NCBI RefSeq assembly: GCF_006385175.1
Contig: NZ_VFIY01000005.1
Coordinates: forward strand, 7,501 to 71,500
Length of the DNA stretch: 64,000 bases
Reading direction: 5' to 3'
Source: Emcibacter nanhaiensis
Lineage (GTDB): Bacteria > Pseudomonadota > Alphaproteobacteria > Sphingomonadales > Emcibacteraceae
Position 1 is the first letter of the stretch. Every line of letters starts with the position of its first letter. The notes below the pieces were generated by a model, which was not told where the DNA came from, did no database searches, and saw nothing but the letters and a program-made list of their open reading frames with translations. This document shows positions 39,570 through 48,285 of this stretch, piece by piece. The position numbers and the translations under genes were made by a program.

Positions 39570-40091
39570 ATGTCAGAAGAAAATGAAACCAAACCGGCCG
39601 AGCAGGCTGCCGAGACGAAAAATCCTGAAGGGATTCAGGTTGGAATTCTGGGTCAGTATATCAAAGACCTGTCCTTTGAAAATCCGACCCCGGCCCAGAC
39701 TCTGCAGAAGCTGGCCAATGAAAAGCCGACCATGGACATCAATGTAAACCTCAATGCCCGCCAGCTGGGTGAGGAAGTTTACGAAGTTGACCTGAAAATC
39801 AACAGCACGGCCAAAGCCGGTGAAGACACCGCCTTTGTGGTTGAGCTGGTTTATTCCGGCCTGTTCGGTGCCAAAAACGTACCGCAGGAAGCCCTGCAGC
39901 CGTTCCTGATGATTGAAGCGCCGCGGATGCTGTTTCCGTTTGCCCGCCGGATCGTGGCCGACGCCACCCGTGACGGTGGGTTCCCGCCGCTGATGCTGGA
40001 GCCGATCGACTTTGCCGGCCTTTACGCCCAGCAAGTCCAGCAGGCCAAGGCACAGGCCGAAGCGCCCCAGGACGACATTACCGTCAACTAA
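39570..40091 (+). CDS. secB: Protein-export chaperone SecB
   Basis: A 173-residue chaperone that keeps secretory proteins unfolded and hands them to SecA. QYIKDLSFENPTPAQTL is the conserved opening, and ELVYSGLF, EAPRMLFPFARRIVADATRDGGFPPL and the Phe/Asp/Gln tail are as in known SecB. The N-terminal 20 residues are acidic and variable. Its partner secA, here with a doubled SecB-binding zinc tail, is 11 kb away. A terminator follows directly. Confidence 0.98.
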   Translation: MSEENETKPAEQAAETKNPEGIQVGILGQYIKDLSFENPTPAQTLQKLANEKPTMDINVNLNARQLGEEVYEVDLKINSTAKAGEDTAFVVELVYSGLFGAKNVPQEALQPFLMIEAPRMLFPFARRIVADATRDGGFPPLMLEPIDFAGLYAQQVQQAKAQAEAPQDDITVN

Positions 40092-40112
40092 GCAAAAGTA
40101 TTTTGCAAAATG

Positions 40113-40142
40113 AAAAGCCCTCTCAAGAGAGGGCTTTTTTAT
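40113..40142. terminator. Bidirectional intrinsic terminator between secB and dnaQ
   Basis: A stem with arms AAAAGCCCTCT (40113-40123) and AGAGGGCTTTT (40128-40138) with a short CAAG loop, followed by T residues; the A-run on the other side serves dnaQ. Confidence 0.9.
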
Positions 40143-40164
40143 TGGGGCCGGAAACTAAAAAGCG

Positions 40165-40848
40165 TTACTCGCCGGCCAGCCACAGCGGTTCCGAGATCTG
40201 ATCGAGAAATTCCCGGTGCCGGGCCAGTTCTTCCTCGCTTGCCGCATGGGGCCGGGGCGCCCTGAATTTGCGTTCTGATTTTACCGCAGCTTCAGATTCT
40301 GCCGGCGCCGGTTCCGCCGCCAGGGAAAAGCCGGTCTGCCGGCCGCCCATCAGTTCCAGGTAAACTTCGGCCAGAAGCTCCGCATCAAGCAACGCCCCGT
40401 GTTTGATCCTGCCGGAATTGTCCACACTGAATCTTTTACAGAGCGCATCCAGGGTATTGGGCGACCCGGGAAATTTACGCCGCGCGATGGCCAGGGTATC
40501 CACCGCCCGGCTCATGGCGAAAGGCTTGAATCCCAGGTTTTCAAGTTCCCAGTTGATGAATTTCATGTCAAATTCGGCATTATGGGCCACCAGCTTGGCA
40601 TCACCGACAAAGTCGACAAATTCCTCAGCAACCTCGGCAAAGACCGGATGGTCTTTCAGAAACTCCGCTGACAGGCCGTGGATCGCTTCCGCCGAGGACG
40701 GCATGTCCCGCTCCGGATTGATATATTTATGAAAGACCCGGCCAGTGGGCATGAAATCCTGCACCTCAACACAGCCGATCTCCACCAGGCGATCCCCGTT
40801 GAAGGGATCAAACCCCGTGGTTTCCGTATCGAAAACGATTTCAAGCAT
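40165..40848 (-). CDS. dnaQ: DNA polymerase III epsilon subunit (3'-5' proofreading exonuclease)
   Basis: A 227-residue DEDDh exonuclease. ExoI FDTETTG is at residues 6-12, ExoII AHNAEFDMKF at about 95-104, and ExoIII HGALLDAELLAEVY at about 155. The last 60 residues form the flexible tail that binds the alpha polymerase subunit. The frame continues upstream to 40956, but the ATG at 40848 gives the standard MLEIVFDTETTG start and overlaps the coaE stop by 8 bases (ATGCTTGA), so coupled translation is likely. Confidence 0.96.
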   Translation of the reverse strand: MLEIVFDTETTGFDPFNGDRLVEIGCVEVQDFMPTGRVFHKYINPERDMPSSAEAIHGLSAEFLKDHPVFAEVAEEFVDFVGDAKLVAHNAEFDMKFINWELENLGFKPFAMSRAVDTLAIARRKFPGSPNTLDALCKRFSVDNSGRIKHGALLDAELLAEVYLELMGGRQTGFSLAAEPAPAESEAAVKSERKFRAPRPHAASEEELARHREFLDQISEPLWLAGE

Positions 40849-41467
40849 TGGCTTCCTCCTCAAGAATGCGGATGATCCTGTTGACCTGGTTCCTCGCATG
40901 GCGTTTGCCAAGTCCCGACTGGACCACAAAGTCGGCCCGGCGGCGTTTTTCCACATCCGGCATCTGTTTTTCCAGTATAGCCCGTAACCTTTCTTCCGTC
41001 ATGCCCGGCCGCGCCATGACCCGGCTTTTCTGGATCAGGGCCGGCGCCGACACCACCACCGTATAATCCACAGCACGATCGCCGCCGGTCTCAAACAGCA
41101 GCGGCACATCCACCACGACAATCCGGTGGCCCTGCAGCCTCATGTGGCGAACGAACAGATTGCGTTCCCGGGCGATCATGGGATGGAGAATGCTCTCCAG
41201 TTTTTTCAATGCCGCGTCATCGCCAAACACCCGCCGCCCCAGTTCCTTGCGGTCAATCCCCTGTTCGCCGGCAACCCCGGGAAATTCCTGTTCCACCAGC
41301 GGCACGGCTTTGCCGCCCGGCCCCATCAGCCGGTGGACCTCGGCGTCGGAATCAAATACCGGGATGCCCGCGGCCCGGAACATGCGTGCCGTTTCCGACT
41401 TGCCCATGCCGATCGACCCGGTCAGACCGACAATAATCACGGATCCCTTGTGCCAGGCTTTTTTCAT
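40841..41467 (-). CDS. coaE: Dephospho-CoA kinase
   Basis: A 208-residue P-loop kinase for the last step of coenzyme A synthesis. Walker A is GLTGSIGMGKS; DSDAEVHRL binds substrate; VVVDVPLLFETGG and the lid region follow. The coaE-dnaQ pair and the upstream aroE-maf-ppsR order are the usual alphaproteobacterial arrangement beside the origin. Confidence 0.95.
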   Translation of the reverse strand: MKKAWHKGSVIIVGLTGSIGMGKSETARMFRAAGIPVFDSDAEVHRLMGPGGKAVPLVEQEFPGVAGEQGIDRKELGRRVFGDDAALKKLESILHPMIARERNLFVRHMRLQGHRIVVVDVPLLFETGGDRAVDYTVVVSAPALIQKSRVMARPGMTEERLRAILEKQMPDVEKRRRADFVVQSGLGKRHARNQVNRIIRILEEEANA

Positions 41468-41480
41468 TCTTGTACCGTAC

Positions 41481-42329
41481 TCATACCAGTCCGGCCAGCA
41501 CCCGCTGGCGCAACTCTTCCGTTACTTCCGGGGTCACGCCGAACCAGGCCTCGAACCCGGGCACCGCCTGATAGAGCAACATGCCGAGACCGTCGACGAT
41601 CTGATTGCCCCGGTCCCGGGCCTCTGCCAGAAGCGGTGTGATCAGCGGATTGTAGACAATATCATTGACCACCGCCGATGCCGGCAGCCGGTCGAGGTTG
41701 AGATCCAGCGGCGGCTGGCCCTTCATGCCCTGGGTCGTGCTGTTGACCAGCAGAGTGACCTCTTCCAGGCACGCGCTGCGCCGGTCCCAGTCAATCACGG
41801 TAACCTGGTGCGGGGCAAGTTCCCGGGCCAGACTTTCCGCCCGCTCTTTGGTCCGGTTCACCAGCCGGATTTCCGGCACCCCCGCATCCAGCAGGGCGAC
41901 AATCAATGCCCGGGCCGCACCACCAGCGCCAACGATCACCGCCGGTCCCTTGGTCGGTTGCCAGCCCTCCGCATTCACCAGAATATTTTCCAGAAACCCG
42001 AGCCCGTCCGTGTTGCGCGCAGACAGTCTGCCATCCTCCCCGACCACGATGGTATTGACCGCCCCGATCCGCCGGGCGTGATCATCAATCCCGTCAACGA
42101 TCTCCATCGCCGTCTCCTTATGCGGCACGGTCAGGTTACAGCCCCGGATCCCCAGCTTGGGCAGGGCGCGCAGACAGTCTGCCAGATCCTCCGGTTTGAC
42201 CTCAAAGGGAACATAGGCACCGTCCACTTTATAGAGATCCAGCCAGAAACCATGCAGGCGCGGCGACAGGCTGTGGCCCACCGGGTGGCCCATCACCCCC
42301 GCTATTTTTGCTTTTCCCGTCAGCTTCAT
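41481..42329 (-). CDS. aroE: Shikimate dehydrogenase (NADP+)
   Basis: A 282-residue enzyme reducing dehydroshikimate. GHPVGHSLSPRLHGFW is the substrate-binding start, NLTVPHKE carries the catalytic Lys, and AVIVGAGGAARA is the NADP-binding loop, followed by NRTKERAESLA. VDGLGMLLYQA near the end is also conserved. Its ATG overlaps the maf stop (ATGA). Confidence 0.97.
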   Translation of the reverse strand: MKLTGKAKIAGVMGHPVGHSLSPRLHGFWLDLYKVDGAYVPFEVKPEDLADCLRALPKLGIRGCNLTVPHKETAMEIVDGIDDHARRIGAVNTIVVGEDGRLSARNTDGLGFLENILVNAEGWQPTKGPAVIVGAGGAARALIVALLDAGVPEIRLVNRTKERAESLARELAPHQVTVIDWDRRSACLEEVTLLVNSTTQGMKGQPPLDLNLDRLPASAVVNDIVYNPLITPLLAEARDRGNQIVDGLGMLLYQAVPGFEAWFGVTPEVTEELRQRVLAGLV

Positions 42330-42919
42330 GTGTTCAGATATCCCAGTTGCCGCAGTTCCTTCATCAGTTGTATCAGAGGAAGGCCGAGAATTGAAAAATA
42401 ATCCCCCTCTATATGGGAAAAAAGCTGCGCTCCGAGGCCTTCATAAAAATAGCAGCCGACCGAACTCAGGACGTCAGGTCCGCTGCGGTCCAGATAGTCG
42501 TCGAGAAACTCATCGGAAAAATTCCGCATGGTCAGTTCCGGGATGGTCGTGATGCGCCAGACTTCCTCATTCCCCCGGAAGATAACAAGGCTGGTGATCA
42601 GCTGGTGGGTTTTCCCGCGGAAAAATTTCAGGTTGTCCCGCGCTTCCTCCAGGTTGCGGGCCTTGCTGAACAGACGGCCGTCACAGACCAATAATTGATC
42701 GCCACCAATCACATGATCTTCCGGAAAGTCGCGGGAAACGTCCCTGGCCTTGGCCAGCGCCAGCTGCTCGGCAATTTCCTTATGGTCACAGCCTTCCTGC
42801 TGTAATTTCTCTTTCAGGGTGTCTTCATCGACATCCGCGCCGACTGCCCGGAAGTTGATGCCGGCATGTGTCAGGATTTTCTGCCGGGATGCACTATTGG
42901 ACGCCAGGACCAGGGTCAT
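42326..42919 (-). CDS. maf: Maf-like nucleoside triphosphate pyrophosphatase
   Basis: A 197-residue Maf/YceF-type protein. LVLASNSASRQKIL and VIGGDQLLVCDGRLFSKA form the nucleotide pocket. Members hydrolyse modified or canonical dNTPs/NTPs; the precise nucleotide cannot be told. Lies 3 bases after ppsR and shares a 4-base ATGA overlap with aroE. Confidence 0.93.
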   Translation of the reverse strand: MTLVLASNSASRQKILTHAGINFRAVGADVDEDTLKEKLQQEGCDHKEIAEQLALAKARDVSRDFPEDHVIGGDQLLVCDGRLFSKARNLEEARDNLKFFRGKTHQLITSLVIFRGNEEVWRITTIPELTMRNFSDEFLDDYLDRSGPDVLSSVGCYFYEGLGAQLFSHIEGDYFSILGLPLIQLMKELRQLGYLNT

Positions 42920-42922
42920 GAC

Positions 42923-43750
42923 TTATACAGTTCCCTTTTTCTCGGCATCATATTTCTGTTTCAGGTTCATCACCGCCACCGCCGTTTCCTCGATGGAGCG
43001 CCGGGTGACGTCAATCACCGGCCAGCCGTGCTTGGAAAACAGGCGCCGGGCCATTCTCACCTCTTCCCGCACCGCATCTTCGTCCACATAGGTGGTTTCC
43101 GGATCCTGTTTCAGGGACAAAAGCCGGTTGCGGCGGATCTGGATCAGCCGGTCGGCGCTGTTGACCAGGCCGACCACGAATTTATGTTTGTTTTCTTCCA
43201 GTTCCCGGGGAATGGGACAGCCGGGCACGATCGGCACGTTGGCCGCCTTGATGCCGCGGTTGGCCAGGTAAATACAGGTCGGCGTTTTCGAGGTCCGGGA
43301 CACGCCGACCAGGATGATATCCGCTTCCCTGAGGCCTTCCGTCAGCTGGCCGTCATCATGGGCCAAAGTGTAATGAATAGCATCAATCCGGTCGTAATAG
43401 GCTTCATTCATCTCATGCTGCAGGCCCGGCCGGGCGATACTGGTTTCACCAAGATGCATGCCCAGTTCGCGGATAATGCCCTGCATCACCGAAATATAGG
43501 GCCAGTTATATTCTTTGCAGGCACCCACCAGGACTTCCTCGATTTCCGGATTGACCAGGGTAAACATGATCAGGCCCGGTTTTTCCTTGAATTCCGGGAT
43601 GATGCGTTCCATGTGCCGGGTGGTGCGGATCATCGGCCAGTGATGCTTGATCGGTTCAATATCAGGAAACTGCGCCAGGGCGGCCTTGGCAACCTGTTCC
43701 AATGTATCCCCGGTGGCATCGGAAACCAGATGGAAAGTGACTTGCTTCAT
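42923..43750 (-). CDS. ppsR: Pyruvate, phosphate dikinase / PEP synthase regulatory protein (DUF299)
   Basis: A 275-residue bifunctional kinase/pyrophosphorylase. FHLVSDATGDTLEQVAKAAL opens it, and GVSRTSKTPTCIYLANRG is the nucleotide-binding P-loop of the family. It inactivates PPDK or PEP synthase by ADP-dependent threonine phosphorylation and reverses it with Pi. In Alphaproteobacteria the gene flanks the chromosome origin, and here its start is about 50 bases from the first DnaA box. It is first in the ppsR-maf-aroE-coaE-dnaQ run. Confidence 0.96.
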   Translation of the reverse strand: MKQVTFHLVSDATGDTLEQVAKAALAQFPDIEPIKHHWPMIRTTRHMERIIPEFKEKPGLIMFTLVNPEIEEVLVGACKEYNWPYISVMQGIIRELGMHLGETSIARPGLQHEMNEAYYDRIDAIHYTLAHDDGQLTEGLREADIILVGVSRTSKTPTCIYLANRGIKAANVPIVPGCPIPRELEENKHKFVVGLVNSADRLIQIRRNRLLSLKQDPETTYVDEDAVREEVRMARRLFSKHGWPVIDVTRRSIEETAVAVMNLKQKYDAEKKGTV

Positions 43751-43957
43751 TATAAAATTCCGTATTTTTGTTTCTGGTCGAACCCGGATATCAGGCTGAA
43801 TTGTGGATTATGTGGATAACCCGGACTTTTCCGGACAGATGCCGTTTTTACACACATTATTCTTTTTTCGTCCCTGAAAAATCCCCCTCTGGATAAGATA
43901 AAAGGAAACTCTGTGGGAATCACCAATAATTTTTTCTCCCCCAGGGCCGCGGGAGAC

Positions 43958-43975
43958 TTATCCACATTATCCACA
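43958..43975 (+). other. Abutting tandem DnaA boxes
   Basis: Two perfect 9-mers TTATCCACA stand directly head to tail with no spacer, in the middle of oriC. This 18-base unit could seat two DnaA molecules side by side and start a filament toward the AT-rich part. Confidence 0.85.
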
Positions 43976-44118
43976 TTTTTCGGAACCTTTGAATCTTCCG
44001 CTGTTCACAAAGTTATTCAGAAAGGATCGAAATTTCCTGTTTTTTTGTCTTTCAGGCTGCTATGTCAGTAAATCTGTGGATAAAATTTAATCCCTGTTAT
44101 CCACAGGGATCCACTACA

Positions 44119-44160
44119 ACATCATCTTTTTATTTATATAAATATAAATAGTAATTCTAT
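44119..44160. other. Putative DNA unwinding element of oriC
   Basis: 42 bases with only 4-5 G/C, mostly alternating TTTATTTATATAAATATAAAT. It lies 13 bases after the last perfect DnaA box and 26 before hemE. Low melting stability plus position beside a DnaA box pair fits a DUE. Confidence 0.65.
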
Positions 44161-44186
44161 CAGTGCATAACTTCAGGCCGAGCTTC

Positions 44187-45230
44187 ATGACGGAAAACAA
44201 GAGATTTATTGAAACACTCAAAGGTCAGCTGACGGACAGACCGCCCTTCTGGTTCATGCGCCAGGCCGGCCGTTACCTTCCCGAATATATGGCTGTCAGG
44301 AAGGAAGCGGGGTCGTTCCTGGACCTTTGTTACAATCCGGATTTTGCGGTTGAAGTCACTTTGCAGCCGCTCCGGCGCTACGACATGGATGCGGCGATCC
44401 TGTTTTCAGATATCCTGGTCATTCCCCATGCCCTGGGCCAGCATCTGGAATTCCGACAGGGCGAAGGACCGGTTCTGGAGCCGGTCGACAGTGTGGCGAA
44501 ACTTGACGCGCTTTCCCTCGATCATCTGCATGACAAACTGGCCCCGGTATATGAGACGGTTTCCCGCCTGTCGACGGAAATCCCCTCGCACACCGCGTTG
44601 ATCGGATTTGCCGGCGCGCCCTGGACGGTGGCCACCTATATGGTCGGCGGCAAGGGCTCTCCGGATCAGGCGGCAGCCCGTCTCTGGGCCTACCGGGACG
44701 AGGTGGCCTTCCAGGCGCTGATGGATCTTCTGGTCGAAGCTACCTCGCGCTATCTGATCCGTCAGGTGGAGCAGGGGGCCGAGGTGCTGCAGATATTTGA
44801 TACCTGGGCCGGAAATCTGCCCATGGGCGAATTTCGTAAATGGTGTATGGCGCCGACGAAAAAGATTGTCGACAATATCCGTGCCCGTTTTCCGGACATG
44901 CCGATCATCGGATTTCCGCGGGGGGCGGGACCGCGCTATCCGGACTATGTGCGGGAGACCGGGGTGACAGCTGTCAGCATCGACACTTCCATGCCGGCAG
45001 ACTGGGCCCGGGATAATATCCAGATGCTGTGTCCGGTGCAGGGCAATCTGGATCCCCTGCTGCTGGTCAGCGGTGGCGAAGCCCTGAAGCAGGCGGTGAC
45101 GGATATTCTTGATAGTCTTTCGGGGCGGCCGTTTATTTTTAACCTGGGTCACGGCATTGTGCCGCAGACCCCGCCGGAACATGTGGCGCTGGTTTCAGAA
45201 ATGATCAAAGAGTATGTCAGAAGCGAATAA
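44187..45230 (+). CDS. hemE: Uroporphyrinogen decarboxylase
   Basis: A 347-residue enzyme that turns uroporphyrinogen III into coproporphyrinogen III. The signature [16 protein letters not shown] is at residues 19-34, and [13 protein letters not shown] marks the second motif; FPRGAG and NLGHGI close it. A GTG at 44163 would add 8 codons and lies inside a DnaA-like box; ATG 44187 is the conserved family start. It overlaps hemH by 17 bases. First gene to the right of oriC. Confidence 0.97.
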   Translation: MTENKRFIETLKGQLTDRPPFWFMRQAGRYLPEYMAVRKEAGSFLDLCYNPDFAVEVTLQPLRRYDMDAAILFSDILVIPHALGQHLEFRQGEGPVLEPVDSVAKLDALSLDHLHDKLAPVYETVSRLSTEIPSHTALIGFAGAPWTVATYMVGGKGSPDQAAARLWAYRDEVAFQALMDLLVEATSRYLIRQVEQGAEVLQIFDTWAGNLPMGEFRKWCMAPTKKIVDNIRARFPDMPIIGFPRGAGPRYPDYVRETGVTAVSIDTSMPADWARDNIQMLCPVQGNLDPLLLVSGGEALKQAVTDILDSLSGRPFIFNLGHGIVPQTPPEHVALVSEMIKEYVRSE

Positions 45231-46191
45231 AGAAAAAATCGCTGTCGTTCTGTTCAACCTCGGCGGACCGGACAGCCTGGAAGCGGTAAAACCGTTCCTG
45301 TATAACCTGTTTTACGATCCGGCCATTATCTCCGTGCCCAATCCGTTGCGCTGGTTCCTGGCCAAGCTGATTTCGACCCGCCGCGCCCCCTTTGCCCGGG
45401 ATATCTACCGGGAAATCGGGAATAAGTCGCCGCTACTGGAACAGACCGAGGACCAGGCCCGGGCGCTGGAGGAAAAGCTCAACCAGTCCGGCACCGGCGA
45501 CTATGGCTGTTTCATCGCCATGCGCTACTGGCATCCCTTTTCCGACGAAGCTGTCGAAAAGGTTAAGGCCTTTGGCCCGGACCGTATTATTTTGCTGCCG
45601 CTTTATCCGCAATATTCGCTGACCACCACCGGCTCGTCCCTGATCGACTGGACCAAAAAGGCAAAGGCGGCGGGGCTGGAAGTGCCGAGCTGGATCATCC
45701 GGGAATATCCGACCGATCCCAAATTCATCGACGCCCATGTGGCGCTGATCCGGGAAGCCTTGGATAAAATCGACACACCGTCAGATTACCGGCTGCTGTT
45801 TTCCGCCCACGGCCTGCCGAAAAAAGTCATTGAGGCCGGCGATCCCTACCAGAAACAGGTGGAAGAAACCTGTGCTGCGATCATTGAAAAACTCGGCGAC
45901 ACCGGGCTCGAGTATGTGACCTGTTACCAGAGCCGGGTCGGCCCCCTGGAATGGATCGGGCCGAGCACCGAGGATGAGATTGACCGGGCCGGCGAAGATG
46001 GCAAAAACCTGATCATCGTGCCGGTGGCCTTTGTCTCGGAGCATTCCGAAACCCTGGTGGAGCTGGATATTGAATATCGCGAGTTTGCCGAAAAAGCCGG
46101 GGTCAGGGAGTATATCCGGGTGCCGGCCCTGCAGTGCCAGCCCGATTTTATCGATGGCTTGGCCGAACTGGTGATCAAAACCGCAGGATAA
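45214..46191 (+). CDS. hemH: Ferrochelatase
   Basis: A 325-residue enzyme inserting Fe2+ into protoporphyrin [20 protein letters not shown] carries the metal-binding His, and [14 protein letters not shown] the Glu. No C-terminal extension with [2Fe-2S] cysteines is present. It overlaps hemE and is followed by hemJ, so three heme genes are in one transcript. Confidence 0.97.
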   Translation: MSEANKEKIAVVLFNLGGPDSLEAVKPFLYNLFYDPAIISVPNPLRWFLAKLISTRRAPFARDIYREIGNKSPLLEQTEDQARALEEKLNQSGTGDYGCFIAMRYWHPFSDEAVEKVKAFGPDRIILLPLYPQYSLTTTGSSLIDWTKKAKAAGLEVPSWIIREYPTDPKFIDAHVALIREALDKIDTPSDYRLLFSAHGLPKKVIEAGDPYQKQVEETCAAIIEKLGDTGLEYVTCYQSRVGPLEWIGPSTEDEIDRAGEDGKNLIIVPVAFVSEHSETLVELDIEYREFAEKAGVREYIRVPALQCQPDFIDGLAELVIKTAG

Positions 46192-46208
46192 AAAGCGGGG
46201 AGGAAAGT

Positions 46209-46652
46209 ATGATTGATTTTCTGCAGGACAGTTATGAATGGCTTCTCGCCCTTCATATTATCTCGGTAATTTCCTGGATGGCCGGCATGTTCTATCTGCC
46301 GCGGCTGTTTGTCTATCACTGCCAGGTGGAAAAAGGGTCCGAAACCTCGGAACTGTTCAAGGTGATGGAGCGCAAGCTGATGCGGGTCATCATCAATCCG
46401 GCCATGGTGGCGTCCTGGATTTTCGGCCTGGGTCTGGCTTTCGGCATGGATCGCTGGAGCGAGCCCTGGTTTCACTTGAAATTTGTCCTGGTGCTGCTGA
46501 TGAGCGGATTTCACGGTTTTCTCGCCCGTTGGCGCAAACAGTTTGAGCGTGATGAAAACAGCCATACCGAGGGTTTTTACCGCAAGATGAATGAAGTACC
46601 GACGGTACTGATGATCCTGATCGTTTTCCTGGTGATTATGCGGCCGTTCTAG
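46209..46652 (+). CDS. hemJ: Protoporphyrinogen oxidase HemJ
   Basis: A 147-residue membrane protein with four spans. The first contains LHIISVISWMAGMFYLPRLFVYH, with two His of the family; KFVLVLLMSGFHG holds a conserved Lys and His. HemJ is the heme-containing, oxygen-linked or quinone-linked protoporphyrinogen oxidase of many Proteobacteria and cyanobacteria lacking HemG or HemY. Position after hemE and hemH supports the call. ATG 46209 has AGGAAAG just upstream; a longer upstream frame overlaps hemH and is rejected. Confidence 0.9.
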   Translation: MIDFLQDSYEWLLALHIISVISWMAGMFYLPRLFVYHCQVEKGSETSELFKVMERKLMRVIINPAMVASWIFGLGLAFGMDRWSEPWFHLKFVLVLLMSGFHGFLARWRKQFERDENSHTEGFYRKMNEVPTVLMILIVFLVIMRPF

Positions 46653-46670
46653 CAAGAACCGAGGCTTTCC

Positions 46671-46699
46671 TTGACAAACTGATCCGGGTTCCCTAGAAA
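46671..46699 (+). promoter_or_regulatory. Sigma-70 promoter of rho
   Basis: TTGACA (46671-46676), 17-base spacer, TAGAAA (46694-46699). The predicted transcript starts about 46706, leaving a leader of some 180 bases before rho with no ORF. In other bacteria rho is autoregulated by attenuation in a long leader. Confidence 0.6.
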
Positions 46700-46883
46700 A
46701 CGCCTTCACTTGTTCTTTTTTTTAGGTTATTCTGTGCTGATCCAATAAAAAAAGAACAATTGGAAATCTGTCTAATTTATCTCTCCATAATGTAGAAAGC
46801 GCCCGCCAGGGAAGCGCCATAGTTATTTACAGGTAATCTAATCTTATATTCGTTCTGAATATTCCAACTTTCCGGAAATCACC

Positions 46884-48140
46884 ATGAATCTTCTAGACCT
46901 TAAGAAAAAAGCACCCGCAGACCTTCTGTCTATGGCCGAAGAGCTGGAAATTGAAAATGCCAGCAGCATGCGCAAACAGGATATGATGTTTGCCATCCTC
47001 AAGGCGATGGCTGAAAGAGGCGAAACCATCAGCGGCGGCGGTGTGATTGAAGTGCTGCAGGATGGCTTTGGGTTTCTGCGTTCTCCGGAAGCCAATTACC
47101 TGCCGGGTCCCGATGATATTTATGTCTCCCCGAGCCAGATTCGCCGCTTTGCCCTGCGCACAGGGGACAGCGTTGAAGGGCAGATCCGGGCGCCGAAAGA
47201 AGGCGAGCGCTATTTCGCCCTGCTCAAGGTGGACAAGATCAATTTCGAGGACCCGGAAAAAAGCCGTCATAAAATCAATTTCGACAGTCTGACTCCGCTG
47301 TATCCGGATGAAAAATTCAAGCTGGATATGGAAGATCCGACCGTGACAGATCTTTCTTCCCGGGTGATCGACCTGGTGGCGCCGATCGGTAAGGGCCAGC
47401 GCAGCCTGATTGTGGCGCCGCCCAGGACCGGTAAAACCGTTTTGCTGCAGAATATCGCCCATGCCATTACCGCCAACCATCCTGAGGTATACCTGATCGT
47501 TCTGCTGATCGATGAGCGCCCGGAAGAGGTTACCGACATGCAGCGTTCGGTTAAGGGCGAAGTGATCAGCTCCACCTTTGACGAGCCGGCCAGCCGCCAC
47601 GTCCAGGTGGCAGAGATGGTGATCGAAAAAGCGAAGCGTCTGGTGGAGCATAAAAAAGACGTGGTGATTCTGCTCGACAGTATTACCCGCCTGGCCCGCG
47701 CCTATAACACGGTGGTGCCGAGCTCAGGCAAGGTGCTGACCGGTGGTGTTGACGCCAACGCCCTGCAGCGGCCCAAACGCTTTTTCGGTGCCGCCCGTAA
47801 CATCGAGGAAGGCGGATCGCTCAGCATCATCGCCACCTCCCTGATTGAAACCGGCAGCCGTATGGACGAAGTGATCTTCGAGGAATTCAAAGGCACCGGC
47901 AACAGCGAGATCGTGCTTGACCGCAAGGTCAGCGACAAGCGTATTTTCCCGGCCATGGATATCACCAAATCCGGTACCCGCAAGGAAGAGCTTCTGCTTG
48001 ACAAGGGAACCCTGTCAAAAATGTGGGTGCTGCGTCGAATTCTTATGCCGATGGGATCCGTGGATGCTATCGAATTCCTGCTTGGCAAGCTGAAAGAGAC
48101 CAAGAACAATGAGGAATTCTTCGAAAGCATGAACAATTAA
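46884..48140 (+). CDS. rho: Transcription termination factor Rho
   Basis: A 418-residue hexameric RNA helicase. The Rho-N domain (1-45), RNA-binding cold-shock-like part ([23 protein letters not shown]) and RecA-like ATPase follow in order. Walker A is [11 protein letters not shown], Walker [17 protein letters not shown]; the Q-loop/R-loop segment is near [23 protein letters not shown]. Full length, no insert. A long leader and a dedicated terminator isolate it from hemJ and nhaC. Confidence 0.99.
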   Translation: MNLLDLKKKAPADLLSMAEELEIENASSMRKQDMMFAILKAMAERGETISGGGVIEVLQDGFGFLRSPEANYLPGPDDIYVSPSQIRRFALRTGDSVEGQIRAPKEGERYFALLKVDKINFEDPEKSRHKINFDSLTPLYPDEKFKLDMEDPTVTDLSSRVIDLVAPIGKGQRSLIVAPPRTGKTVLLQNIAHAITANHPEVYLIVLLIDERPEEVTDMQRSVKGEVISSTFDEPASRHVQVAEMVIEKAKRLVEHKKDVVILLDSITRLARAYNTVVPSSGKVLTGGVDANALQRPKRFFGAARNIEEGGSLSIIATSLIETGSRMDEVIFEEFKGTGNSEIVLDRKVSDKRIFPAMDITKSGTRKEELLLDKGTLSKMWVLRRILMPMGSVDAIEFLLGKLKETKNNEEFFESMNN

Positions 48141-48156
48141 AGTCTTGAGCTTTTGC

Positions 48157-48188
48157 AAAAGCCCCCTCTTCGACAGGGGGCTTTTTTT
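48157..48188 (+). terminator. Intrinsic terminator after rho
   Basis: Stem AAAAGCCCCCT (48157-48167) with AGGGGGCTTTT (48175-48185), 7-base loop, ending in a T-run on the plus strand. Confidence 0.92.
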
Positions 48189-48285
48189 GTTCCGGCTAAA
48201 GAGGCAAATATCCGTATACTTTTCCGTCCGCCTTTCCTATAGTTTTCAAAAAACAAACAATGAGAAATATCTTAGGGGATAAAAT

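Larger units (their letters stand above)
43802..44160. other. oriC: Chromosomal replication origin (oriC)
   Basis: No gene lies between ppsR (43750) and hemE (44187). The gap holds five perfect DnaA boxes (TTATCCACA or complement): 43811-43819 (-), 43958-43966 (+), 43967-43975 (+), 44075-44083 (-), 44097-44105 (+). Single-mismatch boxes are at 43802-43810, 43888-43896 and 44162-44170. Two GANTC (CcrM-type) sites are at 43917-43921 and 43991-43995. An almost pure A/T stretch lies on the hemE side. The ppsR/hemE setting is that of Caulobacter Cori. No CtrA full site is seen inside, unlike Caulobacter. Confidence 0.9.

Noticed and set aside
43750-43974. 74-codon minus frame running across oriC
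   Set aside because: It crosses DnaA boxes, has low-complexity Lys/Phe-rich sequence and no ribosome site.
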